A stretch of 64,000 nucleotides of DNA from Marchantia polymorpha subsp. ruderalis (taxonomy: Eukaryota; Streptophyta; Marchantiopsida; Marchantiales; Marchantiaceae). Shown one piece after another: positions 43,120 to 54,292 of this stretch. The position numbers and the translations under genes were made by a program. The stretch covers positions 6,264,501 to 6,328,500 of the forward strand of contig AP031353.1 in assembly GCA_037833965.1 (NCBI GenBank), given 5' to 3'. The notes under the pieces are model-generated. The model was not told where the DNA came from. It worked only from the letters and a program-made list of their open reading frames with translations, and ran no database searches. How positions within the stretch are numbered: position 1 is the stretch's first letter; every line of letters starts with the position of its first letter.

Positions 43120-43760
43120 GTGTCAATATATGCCGGATCTTTAGTAGAATTATTAACCACTTCAAAGTCAATTTTGCAATATTTAAAGTGAAAAATGAAT
43201 TGGAGTTTTCATTTCAAGCAGCATGGAGCTTTGATGTATCAAAATTTTGTCAAATCTTATGATGGGAGTAATGTCAATACTTTGAGGTAAACACTCAGAA
43301 TTGCTCAAAAACTTGTAGAAACACGATTGATTGGAGTAGCAAATTGCAATGTACAATGAAGATGTTAACGTGTGAAGCTAAATATTGTACACTTTAATAG
43401 GTTGCAAAGTACATCATTTATTAACTCAAACTACTAAGAAAACTAGAGTTATGCAAGAAAGTATCAACTTTATTTCTAAGTGACAACTATACTTGCCAAA
43501 AGATAGTGAATACTATTTTGCATCCTAGATCAAATCATATAGAAATTCAACATCGCTTCATAAGAAAAAGAGCAAATGCATGAAACCTACAAGTCGATTA
43601 TATACCAATAGATCTACAACAAGTGGACTGTTTGACACTCTCTACTACTCAACAAAGAAAATTTTATAATTAATCAAGAGACCTTGAAGCTAGTAGAATT
43701 TCAAACAGTTTCAACAAAGCTTGATTGTCTCCCTAAAAAGGTTTCATCACCGAACCAAGA
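43120..43760 (+). pseudogene. Decayed copia RNase H end
   Basis: Plus strand: EAKYCTL near 43375, FLSDNYTCQKIVN near 43470, HPRSNHIEIQHRFIRKRA near 43535, and VDYIP..LQQVDCLT near 43600. This is the usual copia RNase H tail and continues the element of 37.5-40.1 kb. Confidence 0.7.
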
Positions 43761-44387
43761 ACATCATTTACAACACTAGGAGAAGAATCGAAATACATTA
43801 TGCAATTCAATTTTTTCAAGTTTGATTCAAAAGAAGAAGAAAAAACTCAATGATGAGCTTTAAATCACATCGGCACTGCATCATTGTGAAATGAAAATGA
43901 TTTGAGTAGATAGAGATTATGTTGGAAGTAACACTCTATGAAAATTCATGACGTGATACATTATCTTACTTTAACCTACTAGCACATGCTTACATCAATC
44001 TTTTATAATTGTAGTAGGTAGTGATTACCTAGCCAAGTGTTTTAGTGACTCGGTTTTACTTGCAAAGTCAAAGTAATTATGCAATGATCTACAGTGATCC
44101 ATGCAACATGAATATGGAATGTATATAAACTTGTACACAATGATAATACAAATTTCATTATTTTCTTTACACTAGTATACTCATTTCTTGCTATGATACC
44201 ATGAAAGAGCTTGTAAAACAATGACCACTGTGAATGACAAGATGTTTATTATCAATCTATATAGATTTATATACATTACATACTCACGGTGCATGGATTA
44301 ATGTAGATTCTTGCATAACTATTTTGCCTTTGCAATTAACGCGGAATTATCAAGATATTTACAGAGCCATGAAGACACTTAATTAGA

Positions 44388-44640
44388 TGTAACCATAATT
44401 AGTTCGTTAGAATTAAAATAGAATTTACTCAATTTTGAAATAAATTGAATGATAATGAAATATGTATAGTGTCATGTGAGCAATCCATATGTTAATTGAA
44501 AACGATATGTCAACAATCTTTGTGCTCACTAAATATATCAACTATGTCATCATGGAGATGAATAATCATTCAAAATATCTCACCTTAATAATTTATGTTT
44601 TAATTTTCTAGTGAGTTTTTCTCCAAAGAGTAATGTTATA
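44388..44640 (+). mobile_element. Degraded LTR of the chromovirus family, copy 4
   Basis: Starts TGTAACCATAATTAGTTCGTTAGAATTAAAATAGAATTTACTC-like (family 5' end) and ends near TCTCCAAAGAGTAATGTTATA. The middle is AT-converted and shortened; the modules are barely visible. Confidence 0.65.
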
Positions 44641-46449
44641 TTAAACAACCTCTATCTACTAAAATTCTAACAATTTAACATAAGCATGTGCTAATAGAGT
44701 AACACAAGATGGTATGTAAACTTTTCATGAATTTTCAAGTAATGTTATTCTCAACATCAAAGAGTGTCTATCCTTTGGATGAGTTAATATGAATTTCTAC
44801 TCAAAGCTACATCCGGAACAATATCATGTAAAACATCAAGTCCTTTATGACTTACTTTACACTTGCAATGAACTATTAGCACTTCCTTCAAACCGCGTGG
44901 AAAGAGTTGTGACTTCCCTTCACGAGAGAGAACCGGGGAAAAAAAAACTCAAAGGCCCACACATTCGAAGGCTTCAAGGCAACCACGCATAGGACTGCAT
45001 ATTATCTTGCATACTTACCGGTGGAGAAGAATTCCTGCCTAAAGGAAGTAACAAATCATGAATATAATAGCTCTTAATGTCGGAGTCTACGGTCTGCAAG
45101 CTCTTGCAGCTCCACGAAGTACTATCTACCTACGCAATCCTATACTCGCTGATTCCAACAGTTTCAAATGAAAAGCCTAAATATCAGCTCAATATACTAA
45201 AAAAATCACTCATTTTAAAAACAAATAACAAGAACAAAATCAACGTTGACACAAGTTGATTTTTTGACAGCTAACATGTAAAACTAACTCTCATCCCTGT
45301 TCTTCACGTTCTGTAAACAAGGGACTGAAAATATACAGCTGATATCCAAAGACATTTTGAAGAAACGAAGATCGAATGAAACTTAAAACTTTAAAAATTC
45401 AAGCACCAAAGGTGCTTGAATATTGTCCCGCTTAATCGTGAGAACGATTAACTATTCTCTCATATAAACGTAGCTGATACCTCTGCATCACAAAAACTCT
45501 GCATGAGAATGTTTAAGAATTGCTAGGCGATAGAGATATTGCAACAGGCACGTTATTATCAGCACTAGCTCGAGATTTCTTGCTGTCCTCTCCGGCTGCA
45601 ACATAAGGCAGTGTACCGAGGAAACAACTCGGCGATGACAGGAGTTTTGCAAACAGTAGAGGCTGCCATGTTCATCTTATGAGGAGCTTCCAAGTCTTCC
45701 GTGATCATCAAATTCCTACCACGATAATCCCTCCCCCACCATCCGTCTGGTCCCCGTCAAATCAGACGAGGTCCACAAAGCAGTGACTCACCAAATTCTA
45801 AGATACTATCACAGGGGAATAACACACTTCTCATCAGGGACTGATAAATTTGACGAGAGACCGATCATATCAAAAGAGCAGAATCCCGTATGCCATACAG
45901 ACAGGCTCCACAGAAGTGAAACAAATTGGCGGCGTTATAGATAATGATCGAGGTCGCAGAGTCCAGAAGAAATAAGTGAAATTCCGTGAGGGCTTGCTAT
46001 AGTTCCAGTGGCTTGAACATATCCTCCGACATGAACCGCTCTCCTCGCAAAGGTTGTACCTCCATTTTTCAGAACATTTGAACAGTCTCTAGGTCCTTCT
46101 CGACCGCCATTCTTCAGCACGGCATTTGTTCGCCTACCTACAAAACTCCAGGGTCTCAATAAACCGTTGCTAATCGTTTCCTCTCGACTCCCCTACAGCA
46201 ACGTCGAAATTGCCACATGCTGAAATTGACGAGTCAACTTTTGAACTGTACGAGAATTCCAAACTTCGAACTAATCCTTCCACCTCAAATCAGACATTGA
46301 AATGCTCTGCTCCTGCGTGCTCTGCCCTCTTCAAGCTTATGATTCCCTTCTTCTGTCGACAAAGATCAATTACAAATATCTGCACGACCGCATCAACCGC
46401 AAAACCAAACTCCAAATTTCTGGCCAATGTGTTGCTTCAGATGTACTTT
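44641..46449. other. Unassigned region with two adjacent perfect hairpins
   Basis: Short frames (44789-44992 +, 46210-46533 +) have no recognisable domains. Two perfect stem-loops stand next to each other at 45399-45420 and 45432-45451. Confidence 0.4.
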
Positions 46450-46450
46450 C

Positions 46451-46590
46451 CACCTCTCGTTCAACCGTTTTCATTTCATAATCTTTACTATCTGCATTTT
46501 TTCACCTCTCGTTCAACCGTTTTCATTTCATAATCTTTACGTTCTGCATTTTTCCACCTCTCGTTCAACCGTTTTCATTTCATAATCTTT
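46451..46590. repeat. Three-copy 52-bp tandem repeat
   Basis: Copies start at 46451, 46503 and 46555; each contains CACCTCTCGTTCAACCGTTT and TCATTTCATAATCTTTA, nearly identical. Confidence 0.9.
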
Positions 46591-49430
46591 AAAAAACTGC
46601 TCTTTTACAAACTGAACCAGATTCTCCAACAGCTACCCAAGACATTTGTACAATGCTAACGTCTCCAATGATGTCAATGGATTACAGTTTCGTAGTGTTT
46701 TTCGACTAAAAGTCCTAGGCAGAGAAATCTGGATGGATTCCCTTCGTTTTGACTTTGACCGTGAAGTTATGGCCTACCATGATAACTTTGAGAAGTACAT
46801 TGTACACATTCCTGTTTACAACTTTTTTTTGGCGTTGACTGAAGGATTACCGAATCTTTCCATGCCTCGTCTACAAAGTTAACATGCATGATATTTATTG
46901 TTCTCTTATACATTATATGAATATATATTGTTGTATATAATATTTACAATCATTAATTTTAAAATCAACTCTTCAAGCTTCTAGAATTATATTATCTGAA
47001 TTTGATTGAATATAAATATAATATTCATTAATATACAATGTTTAAAATGTTAGATTTATAATTCAAAACAATTGATAGATATTTCATTTATATTCGTGTA
47101 TTGATCAATTTGAATAATTTATTTTTATATCTATTTCAAAGATTTTTCATTATTGTAGATAAAATATTAATAGAATATTTGTATACTTTTTTAGATTAAG
47201 ACAAACGATTTTTTATGTTTCGTTGAAAAAATCATAGTCTTCGACCTCAAATGATTTAATCTATCCTTGGTGACTTTTACAAAATATATATTTTTTTATG
47301 AATTTTAAATATTATGTTCCTTGCCTAGAACTGAACTTAAATGATTTTATATACTTCTTCAGTTTCAACATCAACTTTGTTCATGTTTTAGTAATGTCAT
47401 TTATTGATTAAAAAAATGTAGTATTAATAACCTCTCATTCGTTGAATAAATATTGCTATTATTGTTGCTTTTCACCAAATCAAAAAGTTAATCTCTTGTT
47501 GATTTGGTATTATTATTTTGTGATATTCATCTTCAAACATCTTATAAGCTAAGCATACAAATACAATATGGAAAAAGTTAAAAACAATATACCTAATGTT
47601 ATCTAAGAGTAGAAGATACATGTTTTGAACATTTTTGACAAAAGAAAATTTCATCCAAATGACATATCCTATGATGTGCATATCAATCTAGATAGTTTTA
47701 TAGTATTAATCATTTTGATCCAAGATGCAAACCATATTCTAGTAAAAGATATCTAAAATAAAACCAAGTTTTATAATTTCAATGTACAAAATCTGTTAAC
47801 ATCCACTTTATATTTATATTCCTGATTGATCCATTACTTATGAATCAAAGATGATTGTTTCATTATTATGTTGATTATACAATCCACACATCTACATTTG
47901 TTTGAAGATTGTGTTAAACTTGATATGATTATACTATACATTCAATTTGCTCTCAGGTTTTTGTGTGTAACATATATTGATCATTTATTGCAATAATCAA
48001 ATATCAAAATTTTCAGATGAAAACATATTTACATGTAAACTCTTATTTTTTGGGGCCATTTCTTGAACTTATTTTAATTTTATTTTGTTTATCAGCTACT
48101 TGTTTTTATATAATTTTTTATCAAGCTTTACTTTTTTTTTCTAAATAGACAGCACACTTATTTCTGAAATGTTGATTTATATTTGTAAAAATACATACAA
48201 TTTCAATACATTTTATATAATGTTGGGTTGCAAACAAATAGATCTTTGTAAGCTCCACACACAATGTAATTGCGTATTTCTGAACAGAATAAAATTTTTT
48301 TAATACTGAATCCTTGATATTCTACACGTAATTATCAATTATTTGAATATTTTTTTCATATTATAGATAATATTATATATAACTCTATATCGTTTTCATC
48401 TTTGCAAATATACATATATTTTTCATCATTTTCATCCCTGTGGAAGCTGAGAAGATTACATGTCTTCCCCCAGTCAGTTAATTACATGTCCTTCCGCCCT
48501 AAATAGATAAATATGACTCTGAAGTATAATCTGAACAGTCGATCTTTGAAATCGAATCTTCCGTCAGTAGCAGCTCCTTCCGCCCTAAATAAGGCCTTCC
48601 ATGCGATCACTCCGGTAGCAGAAGCAATTGGTCTTCCGGGCCTTCTCGGTGGCACAGAACTCCCGGCTTGAGAATACCTCCATACTATCTGCAAACAACA
48701 TGGAATGATGTTACATCATCTTAGGTGATTATACGTTTATTGTGCTTTCTATAAATCAATGAAACCACTTTTCTAAAATAAACAACTCAATGAGCTACAC
48801 AAATAGTAATTAAGTTTGAATGACATCTACATGAATAAACTTACCATCATCATTATATTTACTATTGCCACCTCCACAACTAAATGTTCCCATGACATCT
48901 CAATACCTGTATTTATCATAATCGCTGAATTTATTATTTTTCCAACCTTTCAGCTATATTCAACCATGACATCTCTACTATATAAATGAATGGAAATGTG
49001 ACTATCGATATAGCTCCAAATTACCGAGATTCTTCCCCATCCCACACAAATAGAAAAACCTTATGTGTCTTACCCCTTGCTTAACAAGATATCCTAATGC
49101 ACTTTGGCAAGAAGAAAACTGGACAGAAATAAAATTTCAAACTTGCTTTACTGTTGCGAGAATGTATTTCCATCCCCGTCTGGTTGGTTTCATGGGTACA
49201 GTGTTTAATCATTCACATAATGCATCATATTTTTCTTATAGATATCGCAGTCCAAATTTATCAACAAGAGACCAGACTTGTGGAAAGACGCGGAATCACA
49301 CCACTGAAGCATATCTTCATCGCTGTGAAAGCAAGAAATCTTTCGTATAATATAACCCAGATACACTCAGGGATATGGTTGTCTGTCGTTGGAAAATCAA
49401 TAGAAACTTGCATGCTGAGTTCAGGGCGAA
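46591..49430. other. AT-rich spacer with one possible terminal exon
   Basis: 46646-46882 (+) is open with a protein-like composition but no ATG near its start and no recognised family. 48482-48694 (-) is open behind an acceptor-like TTGTTTGCAG (near 48683-48692) and could be a 3' exon with PPRRPGRP; no partner exon was found. The rest (46.9-48.4 kb) is AT-rich and featureless. Confidence 0.35.
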
Positions 49431-50854
49431 CCGAACGATGAAACCTCTTTGTTCGTCCGCGGCATGGGGAGGAGGACGAGGAGGAGAAATGGACCGAGCT
49501 CCGCAGTCAACGGACTGCGGACGAAGGCCATAACGGGCGAGGCCGGCGCACAGTTCCAAACAGTAACGACGAGTTTGTGCGCGACAGCCGGAACCCGTGG
49601 AAAAAATCGGCGGCCCGGCCGGGAAGTCGACCGAACGAACGAACGAGCTGCGAGTGTCATCATTCAGGCGACGACGGAGGAGGAGGACGAGGAGGACAGC
49701 AAGAAGCAGCGATACCGAAAGGAAACCCGGCGATCAGAACCTAAAAAAAATACCGATTCCGACTATCCAGCTCGCCACGTGTCGGAAATCGCCTGCCAAC
49801 AACAAACTTCTCTTCGGGTGGCATAGTCGTCTCTCTCGCGGCCCCGCCTTCCGCCTCCGTCGTCGTCTCTCATGCGCTGGCTGGCTGGCTAGTTGGCGCT
49901 CCCACCCCACGGGACGGAACATGGCGGAGCGCGCGCGCTCGAGCGACGGACGGATAGAGGATGGACAGACGGCAGACGTTGAAGGAGCTGGCGCCGGCCG
50001 TCGGGCTCGGGGCTGGGCCGGTGGATGAGGACGCAATTAGGCGCCCATTTGCGCCCGATTTGGCGCAGTGTGTGAGAAGGACTCGGAAATTGTCGTCGCT
50101 GTCGGAGTCTTCTTCTTCTTCGCTCTTGTGCGCATGTCGGTCGGTCGGTCGGGCTGTCTGGCTGGCTGGCTGGCTGGCTGGCTGTCCGCAGGGGAGCTGG
50201 ATCGATCGCAGAGATGGCGGTTGATTAGCAGTTGCGCGGGAGGATTACGAGGGGGAGAATCGGGGGCATGGTGAATGCCGAGGAGGAGGAGACGAGGCAG
50301 TGCGTGAATGCGCCATGATGCCGGCGGAGGAGGGCGGGGAGGGCGGCAAGACATGGAGGGATCGAGGAGGCAGTGGTGGAAGGGCGTGGAAGAAGGACGA
50401 GGATGAGGAGGCGAGTACGGCAAGAGTGGACGGGAGGGTGGTGTGATTTGTGGCGGGCGAATGGAAAGATTGGCTGCTCATGGTTCGTGTGGGCGCAATT
50501 TGGGAGCGGCGTCGCTGTAGCGGAGCGAGGGTGAGAGAGATGCCGATGCCGGGCGACGGGAGAATTTTTATCGCGCCGCAGAGCCGGAGCGCGTGTTGAT
50601 GGTGGGTGCAATTCTTTTCGAGGACCTGAGGCTGCAGCGGCCTGGGATCGTCTTCGCTGCTGGCGGCGGAGGAGGGTGAGGTTTGACTTTGTTGTTTCCT
50701 GTCTCGGTTTGTTGGAAGTTTGGATCCTGTTACGGGCCAAGTGTCGTCGATCTGGTCCCGCGAATGTTGCGCCGTCTGGATTTGATGTGAGAGGCACAAG
50801 GAAACAGCGGCAGTTTTGTAGAGCACGGCGTGAGCGCTGTGTGAATTGGAAGAG
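49431..50854 (+). promoter_or_regulatory. CpG-rich upstream region and probable 5' leader of the SUVH gene
   Basis: GC and CpG content rise sharply from about 49.43 kb to the SUVH start. Microsatellites of TCGG (50136-50152) and GGCT (50156-50184) units lie here. Open frames on both strands are long because stops are rare in GC-rich DNA; none shows domains. If the transcript starts upstream, several ATGs precede the SUVH start, so either the leader is spliced or the start is near 50.7 kb. Confidence 0.45.
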
Positions 50855-53167
50855 ATGGCTGGACACGCACCCGGATCGGAGCCCGTGGGGGACGAGAACG
50901 TGGATATCGAGTCAGTTTCTCCAACGCGAGTCGTTTCCCCAGCAGCGACGGGAGTGAAGAAAATGAGAGGAAGCATCGAAAGAAAGGACGGGGAGCTACA
51001 TATTGGTTGCTACCGATCGCGTCCGAAGATTTTTGCGAGCAAGCCTGCAAGACAACCTCGAACCGCTACGGCTAAGAAACAGAAAACTTCCATAGATGAC
51101 CCTCGAAACTGGGCAATTGTGGTTTATAAACCCCCTCCATTTCCCTTGAGTACGCCAAAGGCTGTCCAAGAAGGCAAAGCGCGAAAGAGATTACCCAAGC
51201 CATATGCTGTGAGAGACGCAATACCAGGTATGCGAATTCGTGGATGTAGAGCTGCTCCAGTGCCCGAAAGACCTGCAGCTGCGTTGGAGAAGTTGCAGAA
51301 GCGCACCGATCCTGTCACAGTTCTGTCTGATTCTGAGTCTGAGCGGGATGAAGCAGAGGCCAGGCGTACTCTGGCTAAGAAGGTACAAGCGGAATTGTCT
51401 GTCGTTCGTGTAGCAGCTAGTGCTGGGCGTTTTGGAGGAGCTGGTCCTGGGCGGTTTGAGGCTTCCACCTCTAAGTCTGCAGAGAAGAAGAAACAAGTCA
51501 TGAAGAGGAGCCAGAGTAACAACACACAGGATGAGCAACATAAGTATTCATCTACGGATCCTCGAACTCGGGTCAAAGAAGTGTTGGAAAAATTCGACAA
51601 TCTTCGGCGGCATTTCCTCCGGGAAGAAGAACACCATGGAAAGAGCGTGGAAAAGGGTACATCTAAGAGAGCTGATCTCAGAGCTTCTAGTATTCTGATG
51701 GATAAGGGATACAGGGTGAATGGTATGGAGAGCATTTTGGGAGAAGTACCTGGTGTGAAAGTCGGGGATCACTTCTACTATCGAATGGAACTTTTGATAA
51801 TATCTCTTCATAGGCAATCACAAGGAGGAATTGATTTTATCCCGGCAAGCAAAAGCACCATCCTCGACAAACGCGGTAATCCCCTTGCAGTAGCGGTTAG
51901 TGTCATTGCCTCGGGAGGTTACGAGGATGATCATGACGAAGGTGAAACTCTGATCTACACTGGTCAAGGTGGCAACAACTACAAAGGTGACAAGAGAAAT
52001 GTGACAGATCAGGAGCTGGTTAGGGGAAATTTAGCTTTGAAAAATTGTTGTGATCTAGGTCTTGCTGTTCGTGTGATACGAGGGAGCGAGGTGAAGAAAA
52101 CAGGAAGTGCCTCGAGCCCATCTGGGAAAATTTATTATTATGATGGCTTGTATGACGTCAAAGAATGCTACCAAGAGACGGGGTCTGCCGGCTACAAAGT
52201 CTGGAAGTATAAGCTTGTCCGCAGGCCTGGCCAGGGACCTCTGTCAACTGACATGGGATTATCAAATCGAGTTTCCAGCCTTCCTCCAATTTTGGCAACA
52301 CGCGGTGAGAAAGTGCTCATGGAGGACATCTCTCTGGGAAAAGAGTCGGTGAAGGTGCGTGTTGTAGGCAGGGAGGGTGTGGAGTTGCCCGAGAAGTTTC
52401 AATACATGGTGAAAATGAAGTACCCTGTGGGTGTAAAACTCCAGCCCGCCAAAGTTTGCTCCTGCACAAGCTTGTGCTGGGACAAGTGCTTCTGTCTGAA
52501 GTGGAATCATGGCGAACCTCCTTACAACGAGAGCGGCTCTCTTGTTAGAGGCAAGAAAGCTATCTTCGAGTGCGGTCCCAAGTGCTCTTGTAAGAGTGAT
52601 TGCTATAACAGAGTCAGCCAAAAAGGGATTCGGTATGATCTAGAAGTCTTTAAAACCGAAGGCAAAGGGTGGGGCGTCCGATCAAGTAACTTCATACCCC
52701 AGGGGAGCTTCATTTGTGAATACATTGGTGAGGTTGTTCATACCTCTGAAGCAGAACAACGAGTTACATCGGATGACTACCTCTTCGACCTGAACGTTCC
52801 CCAAAGTCAGAGCAAGCGCTTTGGGGATGTTTCAGGTCTTGTAGAAGACGTCAGTGATTCGGGTGACGAGAGTGAGAAAGACTATAAAACTTACGACAGC
52901 TGGACGATTGATGCACGGCAGTACGGGAACGTGGCAAGATTCATCAATCATAGCTGTGATGGGAACCTTTTTGTGCAGTGTGTGTTCTATGAGCATCATG
53001 ACATGCGGTTCCCGCACATCATGTTGTTTGCTATGGAGAAAATCAGTCCCTTCAAGGAGCTCACTTATGATTACGGGTATGTGGTGAATTCAGTGAAACT
53101 TGATGGCATACAGAAAACTAAGGACTGTTTATGTGGTGCCCGTAAGTGTAGGGGAAGGTTGTACTAA
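50855..53167 (+). CDS. SUVH-type histone H3K9 methyltransferase (SRA, pre-SET, SET, post-SET), intronless
   Basis: 770 residues from ATG 50855 (context AGAGATGGCT) to TAA at 53165-53167. The product is a chromatin enzyme that binds methylated cytosine through its SRA domain and methylates H3 Lys9, linking DNA methylation to silencing. Domains: disordered basic N-terminus (1-235); SRA/YDG about 290-455, with VPGVKVGDHFYYRMEL, SGGYEDD, YTGQGGN and YYDGLY; Cys-rich pre-SET about 534-590 (CSCTSLCWDKCFCLKW, then CGPKCSCKSDCYNR); SET about 593-742 with GWGVRS, YIGEV, RFINHSCDGNL (NHSC at 698-701) and ELTYDYGY; post-SET CLCGARKCRGRLY at the end. All catalytic and Zn-binding motifs are present. Absence of introns is common in plant SUVH genes. 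Exact SUVH subgroup was not decided; the arrangement fits SUVH4/5/6 as well as SUVH1/3. Confidence 0.95.
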   Translation: MAGHAPGSEPVGDENVDIESVSPTRVVSPAATGVKKMRGSIERKDGELHIGCYRSRPKIFASKPARQPRTATAKKQKTSIDDPRNWAIVVYKPPPFPLSTPKAVQEGKARKRLPKPYAVRDAIPGMRIRGCRAAPVPERPAAALEKLQKRTDPVTVLSDSESERDEAEARRTLAKKVQAELSVVRVAASAGRFGGAGPGRFEASTSKSAEKKKQVMKRSQSNNTQDEQHKYSSTDPRTRVKEVLEKFDNLRRHFLREEEHHGKSVEKGTSKRADLRASSILMDKGYRVNGMESILGEVPGVKVGDHFYYRMELLIISLHRQSQGGIDFIPASKSTILDKRGNPLAVAVSVIASGGYEDDHDEGETLIYTGQGGNNYKGDKRNVTDQELVRGNLALKNCCDLGLAVRVIRGSEVKKTGSASSPSGKIYYYDGLYDVKECYQETGSAGYKVWKYKLVRRPGQGPLSTDMGLSNRVSSLPPILATRGEKVLMEDISLGKESVKVRVVGREGVELPEKFQYMVKMKYPVGVKLQPAKVCSCTSLCWDKCFCLKWNHGEPPYNESGSLVRGKKAIFECGPKCSCKSDCYNRVSQKGIRYDLEVFKTEGKGWGVRSSNFIPQGSFICEYIGEVVHTSEAEQRVTSDDYLFDLNVPQSQSKRFGDVSGLVEDVSDSGDESEKDYKTYDSWTIDARQYGNVARFINHSCDGNLFVQCVFYEHHDMRFPHIMLFAMEKISPFKELTYDYGYVVNSVKLDGIQKTKDCLCGARKCRGRLY

Positions 53168-54292
53168 GATGGATCGGAGGTGGATTCAACCCTCGGTCCA
53201 GATAGTAAAACAAATTGCAGGTCAAGAAATGTGTGAACTTCTTGAAGATTCGTGCTTCAATTAAACCCTTTCCTAGCATTTTGGTGTCTTGTATGTCTTA
53301 CTGCCAATTGAATGCCCGAATTCCATTCTTGTGTATCTCATGTCTCTTATCCTGTGACAAATCTTATAAATTTTATCATACGAAAATTGACATGGGAGTA
53401 AGCTTTTGGAAGTTCGAAGTCTCCGTGCCTTTCATTCTTGCCCAGTGTGCACTGCGTTTCTTAAAAGCCTTTTTTTGTTTGATTTTCCAGGGAGGAGCCA
53501 GTAATGAAAGGGCCCCAAGCCCTTTAATGTTCTTTAGTGTAACGAATTAATGGACAACTTTTTGAGGAGGGTTCGCGTTTAGCTGCAGGAGTATGCCAGG
53601 GTTGTTGTATATAAAAGATCTAATCCAACCTGGAAGGTATTGATTCAGAAAGAACTAGAATACGATTTTGCATTCATCTTCACTTCATTTAGGTTAAAAC
53701 GTGCACGATTTGTTGCTGTACATGTTGTACAGAAAATGTGACATATTTGAGTGAAAATTCAACGTAATTGTAAACATAAGGATTAGGAACATATCGTGAA
53801 TGATAATCATATTGTTGCCAACATCTCCTATGTCCAGTTGAAATTCAACACATATCGGTACAAACCAATTTTCATTTAATAAAAGGTGGAAGATCACAAC
53901 AGTGGGCTTCTAATTACCTTCTTGCTTACTCACCGACACTAAGAGAATTTAGCCACTCGGATCTTCATGGTTGTCTTGGTGACCTTTGTGATTCAGGTAA
54001 AAATTCAGATTTCCTGAAGTCATCCCGTTTGAGGTTCACAGATTATTCAAGAAGTTTCAAAGAGGTTTAATCCTCTGACAACCTGGGATTCTGCAAACAA
54101 CTCTCGGTAATATCTTCGCTTTAAGAAAATGTGAAGTTCTCAAGATTGACACCAATACGTGTCCTTAACTTTGACGTCAAATACAGTTACTTCAAGTACC
54201 AGCGTAATGTCATGAAAGTTCCCATGCATTGCGGCGCATGAACATAATTACGAAACTGGTAAAACGTGCTAGATAACTGGTTCTGTCGGGGA
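53168..54292. other. Interval between convergent SUVH and HD genes
   Basis: The SUVH 3' UTR and, on the other strand, the HD-gene 3' UTR should share this ~1.1 kb. No additional gene is seen. Confidence 0.45.

Noticed and set aside
50846..50854. Three extra residues at the start of SUVH
   Set aside because: They depend on a TTG start; ATG 50855 has better context.
50225..50976. Long Ser/Pro/His-rich minus-strand frames upstream of SUVH
   Set aside because: They arise from stop-poor, CpG-rich leader DNA, lack domains and overlap the SUVH start.
51124..52621. Minus-strand open frames inside SUVH
   Set aside because: Antisense shadows of a well-supported coding sequence.
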